NCBI GenBank assembly: GCA_003551485.1
Contig: PUMS01000194.1
Location: 1 to 9,611, forward strand
Reading direction: 5' to 3'
Source of the DNA: Phycisphaeraceae bacterium
GTDB lineage: Bacteria; Planctomycetota; Phycisphaerae; Phycisphaerales; Phycisphaeraceae
Length of the DNA stretch: 9,611 nt
A program made the position numbers and the translations under genes. Below, in pieces: positions 1-5,741 of the stretch. Position 1 is the first letter of the stretch, and each line of letters opens with the position of its first letter. Below the pieces are notes generated by a model. The model saw only the letters and a program-made list of their open reading frames with translations. It did not search any database and was not told the DNA's origin.

Positions 1-215
1 CCACGCACGGGGTTGGCCCCGCCGCGACGGCGGTCGATGGCCTCGCCCAGCGCCTCCTGGAAGCGTTGAGGCTCGAGGTCGAGGGGCTTGAAGTACGGCG
101 TGTCGACGTTGGCCACGTTGTGGGCCAGCACCTTGTGCCGCGCTTCAGTGAACTCGGCCAGGCGCTGCAGCGCCGGCAGCGCGCCACCGTTGACCAATCC
201 GTGAATCAGGCTCAT
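1..215 (-). CDS. flgB: Flagellar basal-body rod protein FlgB (N-terminal part)
   Basis: FlgB is one of the proximal rod subunits of the flagellar basal body. It is exported by the flagellar type III system and assembles between the MS ring and the distal rod. Only the first 71 codons are present; the gene continues past the left edge. The start reads MSLIHGLVNGG, and residues 22-46 (ARHKVLAHNVANVDTPYFKP within them) match the rod/hook family N-terminal signature, whose usual form is LAxNIANxxTPGYK. The ATG at 215 is preceded by a clean GGAGG at 223-227 with a 7-nt spacer. The gene lies downstream, on the same strand, of a sensor kinase and a sigma-54 activator. A candidate sigma-54 promoter sits about 120-145 nt before the start. 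flgC and fliE would be expected next, outside the window, from the common flgBC-fliE order. The identification rests on the signature and context and is firm. Confidence 0.93.
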   Translation of the reverse strand, partial: MSLIHGLVNGGALPALQRLAEFTEARHKVLAHNVANVDTPYFKPLDLEPQRFQEALGEAIDRRRGGANPVR

Positions 216-222
216 CGCCGGG

Positions 223-227
223 CCTCC
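223..227 (-). promoter_or_regulatory. Ribosome binding site of flgB
   Basis: The minus strand reads GGAGG here, 7 nt before the flgB ATG at 215. It settles the start and shows that flgB can be initiated independently of the upstream regulator gene. Confidence 0.8.
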
Positions 228-294
228 GTTCCGGTTTTCATCAATGCTCGAGAGCAAATCGGCTGCCATGGCCTGCCCGAACCGTTCCTCATCC

Positions 295-326
295 CTCCCC
301 CTCTTCCCGCACCCGCAAGGGGGGAG
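295..326 (-). repeat. GC-rich hairpin between the regulator gene and flgB
   Basis: The arms are CTCCCCCTCTT (295-305, plus strand) and AAGGGGGGAG (317-326). They form about 10 pairs with a one-nucleotide bulge and an 11-nt loop rich in CCCGC. The minus-strand form, with CTCCCCC-CTTGCGGG followed by GGGGGAGGGATGAGG, resembles a GC-rich intergenic palindrome family familiar from many GC-rich genomes (inference from memory). It lies downstream of the regulator stop and just downstream of the inferred sigma-54 start site. It could therefore act as a terminator-like or RNA-stabilising element, but no T-tract follows it. Confidence 0.4.
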
Positions 327-345
327 TGGAGCAAGCGGCCACCGC

Positions 346-360
346 GCAATGCCTGCGCCA
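346..360 (-). promoter_or_regulatory. Candidate sigma-54 (-24/-12) promoter of flgB
   Basis: On the minus strand the sequence is TGGCGCAGGCATTGC, with the -24 TGGC at 360-357 and the -12 TTGC at 349-346. The invariant GG and GC dinucleotides are exactly 10 nt apart, as sigma-54 holoenzyme requires (consensus TGGCACG-N4-TTGCW). Transcription would start near 335 and give a leader of about 120 nt before flgB. The gene just upstream encodes a sigma-54 activator, which makes the site more credible. An 8-bp inverted repeat (GCCTGCGC, 9-nt loop, GCGCAGGC; 351-375) overlaps the -24 side. It could be an operator or chance in GC-rich DNA. The start site is inferred, not seen. Confidence 0.5.
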
Positions 361-428
361 CGCCGTCGCGCAGGCCCTGCGCAACGTGCTCATCCTGCGC
401 TACCTCGAGGTCGGCGCACCTGGCCATC

Positions 429-2039
429 TCAAAGCGTCGGCGCGACAAGCTGCTGCTCCTTCCACCTCTTGAGCTTCAATCCCAGCGTGCGCAGGCCGAT
501 GCCCAGGGCCTCGGCGGTGCGGCGGCGGTTGCCGCCGTAGTGCTCGAGCGTCCGCACGATCTGCCGGCGTTCGATCTGCTCGAGCGTGGGCGGATCGCCA
601 TCGGCGGGTTCCACGGCCGTAGCGGCGGCACCGGGCTGCGCCTTGCTGGCACCACCGTGCCATGGCCCAACCGCGACCGGCCGCGAGGGCATCAGCGGCG
701 CCAGTCCCGTTCGCCCCACACTGGCCGCACCGGGGACCTCGGGGGCACCGGCGGCACCGGCCGGTGTCACGGCCATCGCCGATGCCCCTCCCGCCGCACC
801 CACGAAATGGCCCCCCGCGCCCGTGCCGTTGCCGCCCCCCTGCTGTCCCAGTGCCTGTACCGGCCCCAGCCAGGGCTCGATCAGGGAGGCCCCGATCACC
901 TGCTCGCGCGAGAGCACCGCAGCGCGCTCGCAGATGTTCTGAAGCTCGCGAACGTTGCCCGGCCATACGTAGCGCTGCAACAGCGCCATCGCCTGCTCAT
1001 CGAACCGCCGCGGCTCGCGGCCTTCGCGCAGGGCCACCTTGTTGAGAAAGTGCTCGGCCAGCAGCGGGATGTCCTCGATGCGGTCGCGCAGCGGCGGCAG
1101 GTGCAGGGGCAGGACGTTGAGCCGGTAGTACAGGTCCTGTCGGAACGTCCCCGCCGCAGCGCACGCCGCAAGATCCCGGTTGGTCGTGGCGACGACGCGC
1201 ACATCCACCTGCATGGTGTTGGAAGAGCCGACCCGCTCGAACTGCCGCTCCTGGAGCACCCGCAGCAGCTTCGCCTGGAGGTTGACATCGATCTCGCTGA
1301 TCTCATCCAGCAGCAGCGTGCCGCCATCAGCCAGTTCGAAACGGCCCTTGCGGAGGCTGTCGGCCCCGGTGAAGGCGCCGCGCTCATGGCCGAACAGCTC
1401 ACTCTCGAGCAGTGACCCGGAAAGGGCTGCGCAGTTGAGGCACAGCATCACCCGGTCCCGCCGCGTGCTGTGGGCGTGCAGCGTGCGCGCAACCACCTCC
1501 TTGCCCGTGCCCGACTCACCGCAGATCAGCACCGTCCCCTGGCTCTGGCCGATGCGCTGGATCTGTGCCGCAAGCTGGCGCATCGCCGGTGACTGGCCCA
1601 CCAGCGCCGGCTGGCGGCCCTGCTCATCCTGGTCGCTGCGAAGCGCTGCGTTTTCCTGAACGAGGCGGTAGTGCTCGGTCGCGCGGCGGAGGGTCATCAC
1701 CAGATGCTGGCCCTCGAACGGCTTCTGAATGAAGTCGAACGCACCGGCACGCATCGCATCCACCGCCGTGTCGATCGACCCGTAGGCCGTCATCAGGATC
1801 ACCGGCAACTGATCATCAGCGCTGCGTAGCCGGCGCAGCAGTTCCAGGCCGTCCATCTCCGGCATCTTCAGATCGGTGATGACCGCCCAGGGACGGTGCC
1901 TGCTGAGCAGCTTCAGCGCGGTGTTGCCATCGCCGGCCGCCACCACGCCGAAACCGGCGCGCTGGAGTGTGGCCGCGATACTGTCGCGCATCATGGGTTT
2001 GTCATCGACAATCAGTATCTTGCCTGCCGCCTGGCTCAT
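429..2039 (-). CDS. Sigma-54-dependent response regulator, NtrC/FlgR type
   Basis: This is a 536-residue activator that, once phosphorylated, opens sigma-54 promoters by ATP hydrolysis. The receiver domain (about 7-120) has acidic D12/D13, phospho-acceptor D56 in VITDLKMPEMDG, T84 and K106. The AAA+ domain (about 146-390) has Walker A GESGTGKE (174-181), the sigma-54 contact loop GAFTGA (221-226), Walker B TLLLDEIS (241-248) and sensor II VWPGNVREL (358-366). A Fis-type helix-turn-helix closes the protein (about 487-530). All key residues are intact. The stretch at about 395-485 is an unusually long Gly/Ala/Pro-rich linker. The ATG at 2039 overlaps the kinase stop by 4 nt (ATGA) and has GGAG 7 nt upstream, so the two are translationally coupled. 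Position next to a FlgN-like gene and flgB argues for a flagellar regulator (FlgR/FleR/FlrC role). That specific role is inferred. Confidence 0.93.
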   Translation of the reverse strand: MSQAAGKILIVDDKPMMRDSIAATLQRAGFGVVAAGDGNTALKLLSRHRPWAVITDLKMPEMDGLELLRRLRSADDQLPVILMTAYGSIDTAVDAMRAGAFDFIQKPFEGQHLVMTLRRATEHYRLVQENAALRSDQDEQGRQPALVGQSPAMRQLAAQIQRIGQSQGTVLICGESGTGKEVVARTLHAHSTRRDRVMLCLNCAALSGSLLESELFGHERGAFTGADSLRKGRFELADGGTLLLDEISEIDVNLQAKLLRVLQERQFERVGSSNTMQVDVRVVATTNRDLAACAAAGTFRQDLYYRLNVLPLHLPPLRDRIEDIPLLAEHFLNKVALREGREPRRFDEQAMALLQRYVWPGNVRELQNICERAAVLSREQVIGASLIEPWLGPVQALGQQGGGNGTGAGGHFVGAAGGASAMAVTPAGAAGAPEVPGAASVGRTGLAPLMPSRPVAVGPWHGGASKAQPGAAATAVEPADGDPPTLEQIERRQIVRTLEHYGGNRRRTAEALGIGLRTLGLKLKRWKEQQLVAPTL

Positions 2040-3043
2040 GCCGCCGCTCCGTATCTGCTGAGGTTGGCCCGACTTTCGCCTTCACCTTCGCCATGCGCAT
2101 GGCCCGAGGCCGTGACCTGCCCGGCCGCGGGCAGATCGAGTTCGAACACCGCACCGCCATCGTTGCGCACGCTGATGGTGCCATCGTGGGCATCAAGGAT
2201 GCGGTGGACAATGGCCAGGCCCAGGCCCGTGCCCGTGTCCCGCGTGGTGAAAAAGGGGTTGAAGATGCGCTCAACGGCATCGGGGTCGATGCCATCACCC
2301 GTATCACGGACCATCAGCCGTACCCGCTGTCCCGCGCAGCGGGCGCCAAGGGTCAGCACCCGCGGCAGGCGGTGCGAGCCCTGCATCGCCTCGACCGCGT
2401 TTCGCACGAGATTCAGCATCGCCTGGTGCATCAGGTCGGCATCGCCCAGCAGCACGGGGGCATCCGCCCCATCGCCCGGCTCGTCCGCATCGGGCACATC
2501 CAGCCGGACCTCGATCCCCGCCGCATCGATCGCCGGCCGGTAGGCCTCGACGCCGCGCTCAAACAGTTGCCGTGCTGTCAGTGGGCGAAGCCGCGGGCGA
2601 AGCTCGCGGGCGAAGCTGAGCACATCGTTGACGATGCCATCCAACCCCCGCACCGCCTCGGAAATGCGCCTGGCCGACCGCAGCATCCCCTCGCGATGGT
2701 CTGTGTCCGCCGCCGCGCCCTCCGGGGGCATCGCCAGGTCCTCGACCAGCATCCCCGCATAGAGGCCGATAGCGCCCAGGGGGTTGCGGATCTCGTGGGC
2801 GATGCCCGCGGCCATCTGCCCCAGCGCCGCCAGCCGCCGCGAGCGCTGAAGCTGGGCATCCTTGCTCGCCAGCAGGCCCTGAAGGCGCTCGACCTCGGCG
2901 GTGAGGTGCTCATGGCTGCGGCGGAGGCGCTCGGTGGCCTCGTTGTAGGCCTCGAGCACCCGCGACAGCTCGCGGGCACGGTCCTGTGCCTCCGTCGGGG
3001 TGTCCTTCTCGTCGATGCCGGGCAGGAGTGCGGTCATGGGCAT
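2036..3043 (-). CDS. Sensor histidine kinase, flagellar (FlgS/FleS-like)
   Basis: This is a soluble kinase that autophosphorylates and passes phosphate to the regulator encoded next. With the start at 3043 it has 335 residues. There is no membrane segment or signal peptide, so it is cytoplasmic, as FlgS-type kinases are. Residues about 17-75 form a heptad-rich coiled coil that may be the sensing or dimer part. The H-box is AAGIAHEIRNPLGAI with phospho-acceptor H83. The ATPase has the N-box LNLVRNA (N215), G1 box DTGDGI (247-252), F-box FNPFFTTR (261-268) and G2 box GTGLGLA (271-277). The final ~25 residues are a poorly conserved tail. An alternative ATG lies at 3055, but the ATG at 3043 has GGAGAG closely upstream and is preferred. 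The gap to the FlgN-like stop is 3-15 nt, so the genes form one operon. The signal sensed is not visible; FlgS-like kinases are thought to monitor the export apparatus. Confidence 0.92.
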   Translation of the reverse strand: MPMTALLPGIDEKDTPTEAQDRARELSRVLEAYNEATERLRRSHEHLTAEVERLQGLLASKDAQLQRSRRLAALGQMAAGIAHEIRNPLGAIGLYAGMLVEDLAMPPEGAAADTDHREGMLRSARRISEAVRGLDGIVNDVLSFARELRPRLRPLTARQLFERGVEAYRPAIDAAGIEVRLDVPDADEPGDGADAPVLLGDADLMHQAMLNLVRNAVEAMQGSHRLPRVLTLGARCAGQRVRLMVRDTGDGIDPDAVERIFNPFFTTRDTGTGLGLAIVHRILDAHDGTISVRNDGGAVFELDLPAAGQVTASGHAHGEGEGESRANLSRYGAAA

Positions 3044-3058
3044 GAGTCTCTCCATCGC

Positions 3059-3610
3059 TCAGCCACGGTGATCGGTGTACGCGGGGCTCTGAGGTGTGCG
3101 GCCTGGGATGTACGCCCGCGTCAGGCGGCCGCCGCGGTCCACACGCTGCAACTCCTCCAGCGCCTCGCCGCGCAGGTGCCGGGCCTGGCCTGCCAGTTGC
3201 TCATCCATCGCCGCCACTCGGGCCCGGCGCTGCTCGATCTCCCCCATGAGCGCTTCGATCCGCGCCCGCCGCGCCGGGTCCGCAGCCTGGCAGGCCGCCT
3301 CCCAACGTGGCCGGTCTCGCTCCAGGGCGCTTCGCCCGGCGGCGATGCGGCCAAGCAATTGCCCGCGCAGGCTCAGCAGGGCCTGGAGGGGAACGGGGTT
3401 GTCCGCGCTGAACAACTCCGCCTGGCGACTGGCCAGTTCGAAAAGCCGCTGCCACAGGGCCTGTTCGCGCTCGAGCCTGCGGATCAGCCCCTCCGCCACA
3501 TCGTTCGCGGCCGGATCACCGCTGCCAAGGTCCGGATCGGGGCCGCTGGGAGCCGGCGGCACTGCGGCCTGCGGGAGCGGGGCTTGCGGGGATGTGGGTT
3601 GACGGTGCAT
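3059..3610 (-). CDS. FlgN-like coiled-coil protein, putative flagellar export chaperone
   Basis: This 183-residue protein begins with about 33 Pro/Ala-rich residues. Long charged helices with heptad character follow (about 35-150): LIRRLEREQALWQRLFELAS, then LLSLRGQLLGRIAAGRSALE, then stretches rich in Arg, Glu and Ala. This size and helical layout fit the FlgN family, whose members hold hook-associated proteins FlgK and FlgL ready for export. The match is by general character, not by a diagnostic motif. It is the first gene of a tight operon with the kinase, the regulator and probably flgB, which supports a flagellar role. The ATG at 3610 is preferred; a TTG two codons earlier (3616) is also in frame. 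No strong Shine-Dalgarno is seen. It could instead be an unrelated coiled-coil flagellar accessory protein. No signal peptide or membrane segment is visible. Confidence 0.6.
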   Translation of the reverse strand: MHRQPTSPQAPLPQAAVPPAPSGPDPDLGSGDPAANDVAEGLIRRLEREQALWQRLFELASRQAELFSADNPVPLQALLSLRGQLLGRIAAGRSALERDRPRWEAACQAADPARRARIEALMGEIEQRRARVAAMDEQLAGQARHLRGEALEELQRVDRGGRLTRAYIPGRTPQSPAYTDHRG

Positions 3611-3693
3611 CTTCAACCATCTTCATCCGACAGCTCGCGGCGGGCGAAGCGGACGGGTTGTTTGAAAAAGCGGTCATCCGTGACCCGTCCGGG

Positions 3694-3708
3694 GCAAGGC
3701 TGCGGCCG
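3694..3708 (-). promoter_or_regulatory. Weak candidate sigma-54 promoter of the FlgN-like operon
   Basis: The minus strand reads CGGCCGCAGCCTTGC, with GG and GC exactly 10 nt apart and a good TTGC -12 element, but a poor -24 (CGGC for TGGC). It would place a start about 70 nt before the FlgN-like ATG. In DNA this GC-rich such a match can be chance, so it is recorded only as the best candidate in the 450-nt space before the operon. Confidence 0.25.
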
Positions 3709-4045
3709 ATGCCGGTCCCTCGCTCCGCCGCGCACGTCCAGCCACGCGGCACGTGTGTCAGGCGTGTATCGGAATCCCCGGCCCGATTTCGTGAAGTGAA
3801 ATGGCCCGCCCCAGCCTTCCCCACGGCGACACCAGCATGCAAGTGGCTACAAACGCAATGCTTAGAGATGGTTACACAACCCTGCCCCACCTGGAAAGTA
3901 GGGAATCGACCCCACCGCGAAGCGCCCGATAACGCACCGCCCAACCACACTGGCGGTGTCCAGCCCCGATGATGGTCTCGCTGGGCGTGCCCGCTGGGGC
4001 CAACCGACCCTGACTCCCCCACTGGTACCCGCGGCGGCTGGCGGG

Positions 4046-4051
4046 TAGAAT
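4046..4051 (+). promoter_or_regulatory. Candidate -10 box of the tRNA-Ala promoter
   Basis: TAGAAT lies 13 nt before the first base of the tRNA and matches five of six positions of TATAAT. The -35 region (TGGTAC at 4023-4028, 17-nt spacing) is weak. The spacing suits a short 5' leader removed by RNase P. Confidence 0.45.
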
Positions 4052-4064
4052 TCCGTGCCTCCAT

Positions 4065-4137
4065 GGGGCGGTAGCTCAATTGGGAGAGCACAGCCTTTGC
4101 AAGGCTGGGGTTGAGGGTTCGAGCCCCTTCCGCTCCA
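4065..4137 (+). tRNA. tRNA-Ala (anticodon UGC)
   Basis: A complete 73-nt cloverleaf is present. The acceptor arm GGGGCGG pairs with CCGCTCC and includes the G3:U70 wobble, the classic identity mark for alanyl-tRNA synthetase. The D stem is GCTC/GAGC with an AATTGGGA loop. The anticodon stem is CAGCC/GGCTG around the loop TTTGCAA, giving anticodon TGC, which reads GCN alanine codons. The T arm is GAGGG-TTCGAGC-CCCTT. The discriminator base is A at 4137, and TTA follows, so the 3' CCA is not encoded and must be added by a nucleotidyltransferase. It stands alone, not in a tRNA or rRNA cluster, between a leftward flagellar operon and a leftward dehydrogenase gene. Confidence 0.97.
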
Positions 4138-4176
4138 TTACCCGGTTCTCGCCAGACCCCACGGCCAAGACCAACC

Positions 4177-4197
4177 CCCACCGCCGACAGGCGGGGG
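4177..4197 (+). terminator. Possible terminator-like hairpin after tRNA-Ala
   Basis: CCC-(A)-CCGCC, loop GACA, GGCGGGGG gives eight GC pairs with one bulged A, about 40 nt after the tRNA. It lies between the rightward tRNA and the leftward dehydrogenase 3' end, so it could serve both strands. There is no clear T-tract (AGAGGTGTTTGTG follows), which lowers the call. Confidence 0.3.
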
Positions 4198-4329
4198 AGA
4201 GGTGTTTGTGTGCGTGCGTACCGCCGTCTTCCACGCTTCCGCCGCCAGCCGCCTGATCGTCGCCAGCGGCAGAGGCGGGGTTCAGCAGTATGTACGACTC
4301 GCCTTTTCCCAGGCACGCCCGCCGTTCGC

Positions 4330-5451
4330 TCACGCGTAGCTCGGGGCGCTCTTGGGGCTCTTGCGGATCAGGTCCTGGAGCAATTCATCGAAGGCCTTGC
4401 GGTCGGTGGGCACGGGCACGCTCTGGCCGGTCAGACCGCTCATCAGCATCGCGTTGCCCAATTCGACTGAGTTCAGTCCCTCGTGGGCGGGGGCGATCAG
4501 GGGTCTGCCGTCGAGGATCGCCTCGATGAAGTTTTCCGTGATCAGCCGATGCGCCCCCCCCTTCTCCTGGGCCGTCAGGTCGCGCACCTCGCACTTGGGC
4601 GAAGCGAACATCTCCTGGCTGGTTCGCAGGAACTCGCGCACGCTCTGTTCGGTCTGCTTGAACGTCACCTTGCCCTCGGCAACGGTGATCCTGCCGCGGT
4701 CGCCGGCGATCTCGAGGTGGTTCGACCCTGGCGCTTCGCCCGTGGTGGTGATGAACACACCCGTAGCGCCGTTGGGGTACTCCAGGAACGCCGTGACCTC
4801 ATCCTCGACCTCGATATCGTGGTATTTGCCCAACGCCACCTTCGCATAAACCTGTGCGGGCCGGCCGGTCAGGTGGATGAGCATGTCCAGGTTGTGCGGG
4901 CACTGGTTGAGCAGCACCCCGCCGCCCTCACCCGCCCATGTCGCCCGCCAGCTTCCCGAATCGTAATAGGCCTGCGAGCGGAACCAGTCGGTGATCGTCC
5001 ACTGCACCCGCTGGATTTCGCCCAGCTCACCGTCATCGATCAACTTCTTCACCACCCGGTAGTTGCCGATGGTCCGCTGCTGGAACATCGCGGCGTAGAC
5101 CAGTTCGGGGTGCTCACCGGCCACCGCGTTCATCTGCTCGGCGGCACTGGCGGTGACGGCGATGGGCTTCTCCGTCAGCACGTGAATGCCCTTGCGCAGC
5201 GCAGAGATGGCGCAGACCGGATGAAAATAGTGCGGCGTGGCGATCAGCACCGCATCGACCAGGCCCGATTCGAGCAACTGCTCCCCATCGGCAAACGGCG
5301 TCACACCGTGCTCCTCGGCCAGCTTGTCGACCACGTGCTGCCTGGGGTCGGCCGCAGCGGTGAACTTCAGACGGGGGATGTCGGCGAAGTAGCCTATGTG
5401 GTGATGGGCCATCGAACCGCACCCGATGACGCCAAGTCGAACCTGATCCAT
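4330..5451 (-). CDS. Gfo/Idh/MocA-family NAD(P)-dependent oxidoreductase
   Basis: This 373-residue protein has the two-domain layout of the glucose-fructose oxidoreductase / inositol dehydrogenase family, whose members oxidise or reduce sugars and cyclitols using NAD(P). The N-terminal Rossmann fold (about 4-122) has LGVIGCGSMA (6-15), the acidic end of the second strand (AAADP, 32-36) and EKPIAV (94-99), whose lysine contacts cofactor and substrate. The C-terminal half contains GGGVLLNQCPHNLD (176-189), where H186 is the likely catalytic residue, and the beta-sheet used for oligomerisation. The substrate cannot be read from sequence. The ATG at 5451 is preferred over one at 5466, because GGAGG (5460-5464) sits 8 nt before it and would lie inside the longer version. 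The nearest upstream same-strand gene is a PfkB kinase about 290 nt away, which allows a linked sugar role without proving it. Length is normal for the family. Confidence 0.92.
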   Translation of the reverse strand: MDQVRLGVIGCGSMAHHHIGYFADIPRLKFTAAADPRQHVVDKLAEEHGVTPFADGEQLLESGLVDAVLIATPHYFHPVCAISALRKGIHVLTEKPIAVTASAAEQMNAVAGEHPELVYAAMFQQRTIGNYRVVKKLIDDGELGEIQRVQWTITDWFRSQAYYDSGSWRATWAGEGGGVLLNQCPHNLDMLIHLTGRPAQVYAKVALGKYHDIEVEDEVTAFLEYPNGATGVFITTTGEAPGSNHLEIAGDRGRITVAEGKVTFKQTEQSVREFLRTSQEMFASPKCEVRDLTAQEKGGAHRLITENFIEAILDGRPLIAPAHEGLNSVELGNAMLMSGLTGQSVPVPTDRKAFDELLQDLIRKSPKSAPSYA

Positions 5452-5459
5452 AACACAAA

Positions 5460-5464
5460 CCTCC
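5460..5464 (-). promoter_or_regulatory. Ribosome binding site that decides the oxidoreductase start
   Basis: GGAGG on the minus strand is 8 nt before the ATG at 5451. The longer open frame starting at 5466 would begin on top of this site, so the shorter protein is favoured. Confidence 0.75.
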
Positions 5465-5489
5465 ATCAGTCAATGGTTTATCCACAACG

Positions 5490-5509
5490 GCGCGGCCGGC
5501 CCGCCGCGC
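5490..5509 (-). promoter_or_regulatory. GC palindrome in the oxidoreductase promoter/leader
   Basis: The arms GCGCGGC (5490-5496) and GCCGCGC (5503-5509) form a perfect 7-bp stem around a 6-nt loop, 40-60 nt before the start codon. It abuts a possible -10 box (TAGAAG, 5509-5514, minus strand) with TTAAAC 15 nt further upstream (5530-5535). A palindrome at the expected transcription start suggests a repressor operator or a 5' RNA hairpin. Both the promoter and the operator reading are inference. Confidence 0.3.
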
Positions 5510-5614
5510 TTCTACCCCGGCGTCGACCAGTTTAACCCCCACGGCTCCAAACCGCCACAAAGCCCCGCCGCAGCGCCGCCCCAAGCCCGTGTCACGACCG
5601 CCGGGCCCCAAACC

Positions 5615-5645
5615 GAGGGTGCCACCGGTGGCTTGTCCACCAGCG
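5615..5645 (+). repeat. Interspersed repeat, copy 1
   Basis: This copy matches the one at 7005-7035 at 23 of 31 positions without gaps, sharing the core GTGGCTTG-YCC-RCCAG. It contains a perfect 12-bp palindrome, GCCACCGGTGGC (5621-5632). It lies between the kinase stop and the oxidoreductase promoter. A small hairpin (CAGCGC/GCGCTG, 5641-5660) adjoins it. Such GGTGCCA-GTGGCTTGCC-CCAGTG type elements look like the short dispersed intergenic repeats of planctomycete genomes (recollection, not checked). Confidence 0.5.
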
Positions 5646-5741
5646 CCTCGCCCAGCGCTGCGGCAGTGGCCCGCAAGCAGCCAGTCGCCCCCGATGCAGC
5701 CTGTGCCTTCCGACCCCAGATGTCCCGTCCTGCCCCGCCCC

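Larger units (their letters stand above)
3617..4064. other. Intergenic region between the flagellar operon and tRNA-Ala
   Basis: No convincing gene is present. Overlapping open frames on both strands lack ribosome binding sites and family-like sequence. The region must hold the promoter of the leftward flagellar operon and that of the rightward tRNA. It contains a hairpin at 3780-3806 (GGCC, 2-nt bulge, ATTTC; 7-nt loop; GAAAT, GGCC) and a locally AT-richer patch at about 3838-3890. A short ACAC/GTGT inverted repeat lies near 3947-3960. None could be tied to a function. Confidence 0.5.

Noticed and set aside
66..1415. Long plus-strand open frame (449 codons) opposite the response regulator
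   Set aside because: It is antisense to an unmistakable NtrC-type gene. The translation is Arg/Pro/Ala-rich with no family-like pattern, as expected of a GC-rich shadow frame.
3766..3773. Minus-strand TCCGATAC, resembling the flagellar sigma-28 -10 box GCCGATAA
   Set aside because: No TAAA-like -35 at the proper distance, and it lies about 155 nt before the FlgN-like start.
1967..3799. Plus-strand open frame of 610 codons opposite the kinase and FlgN-like genes
   Set aside because: It mirrors well-supported minus-strand genes and shows no motif. GC-rich codon bias keeps the opposite frame open.
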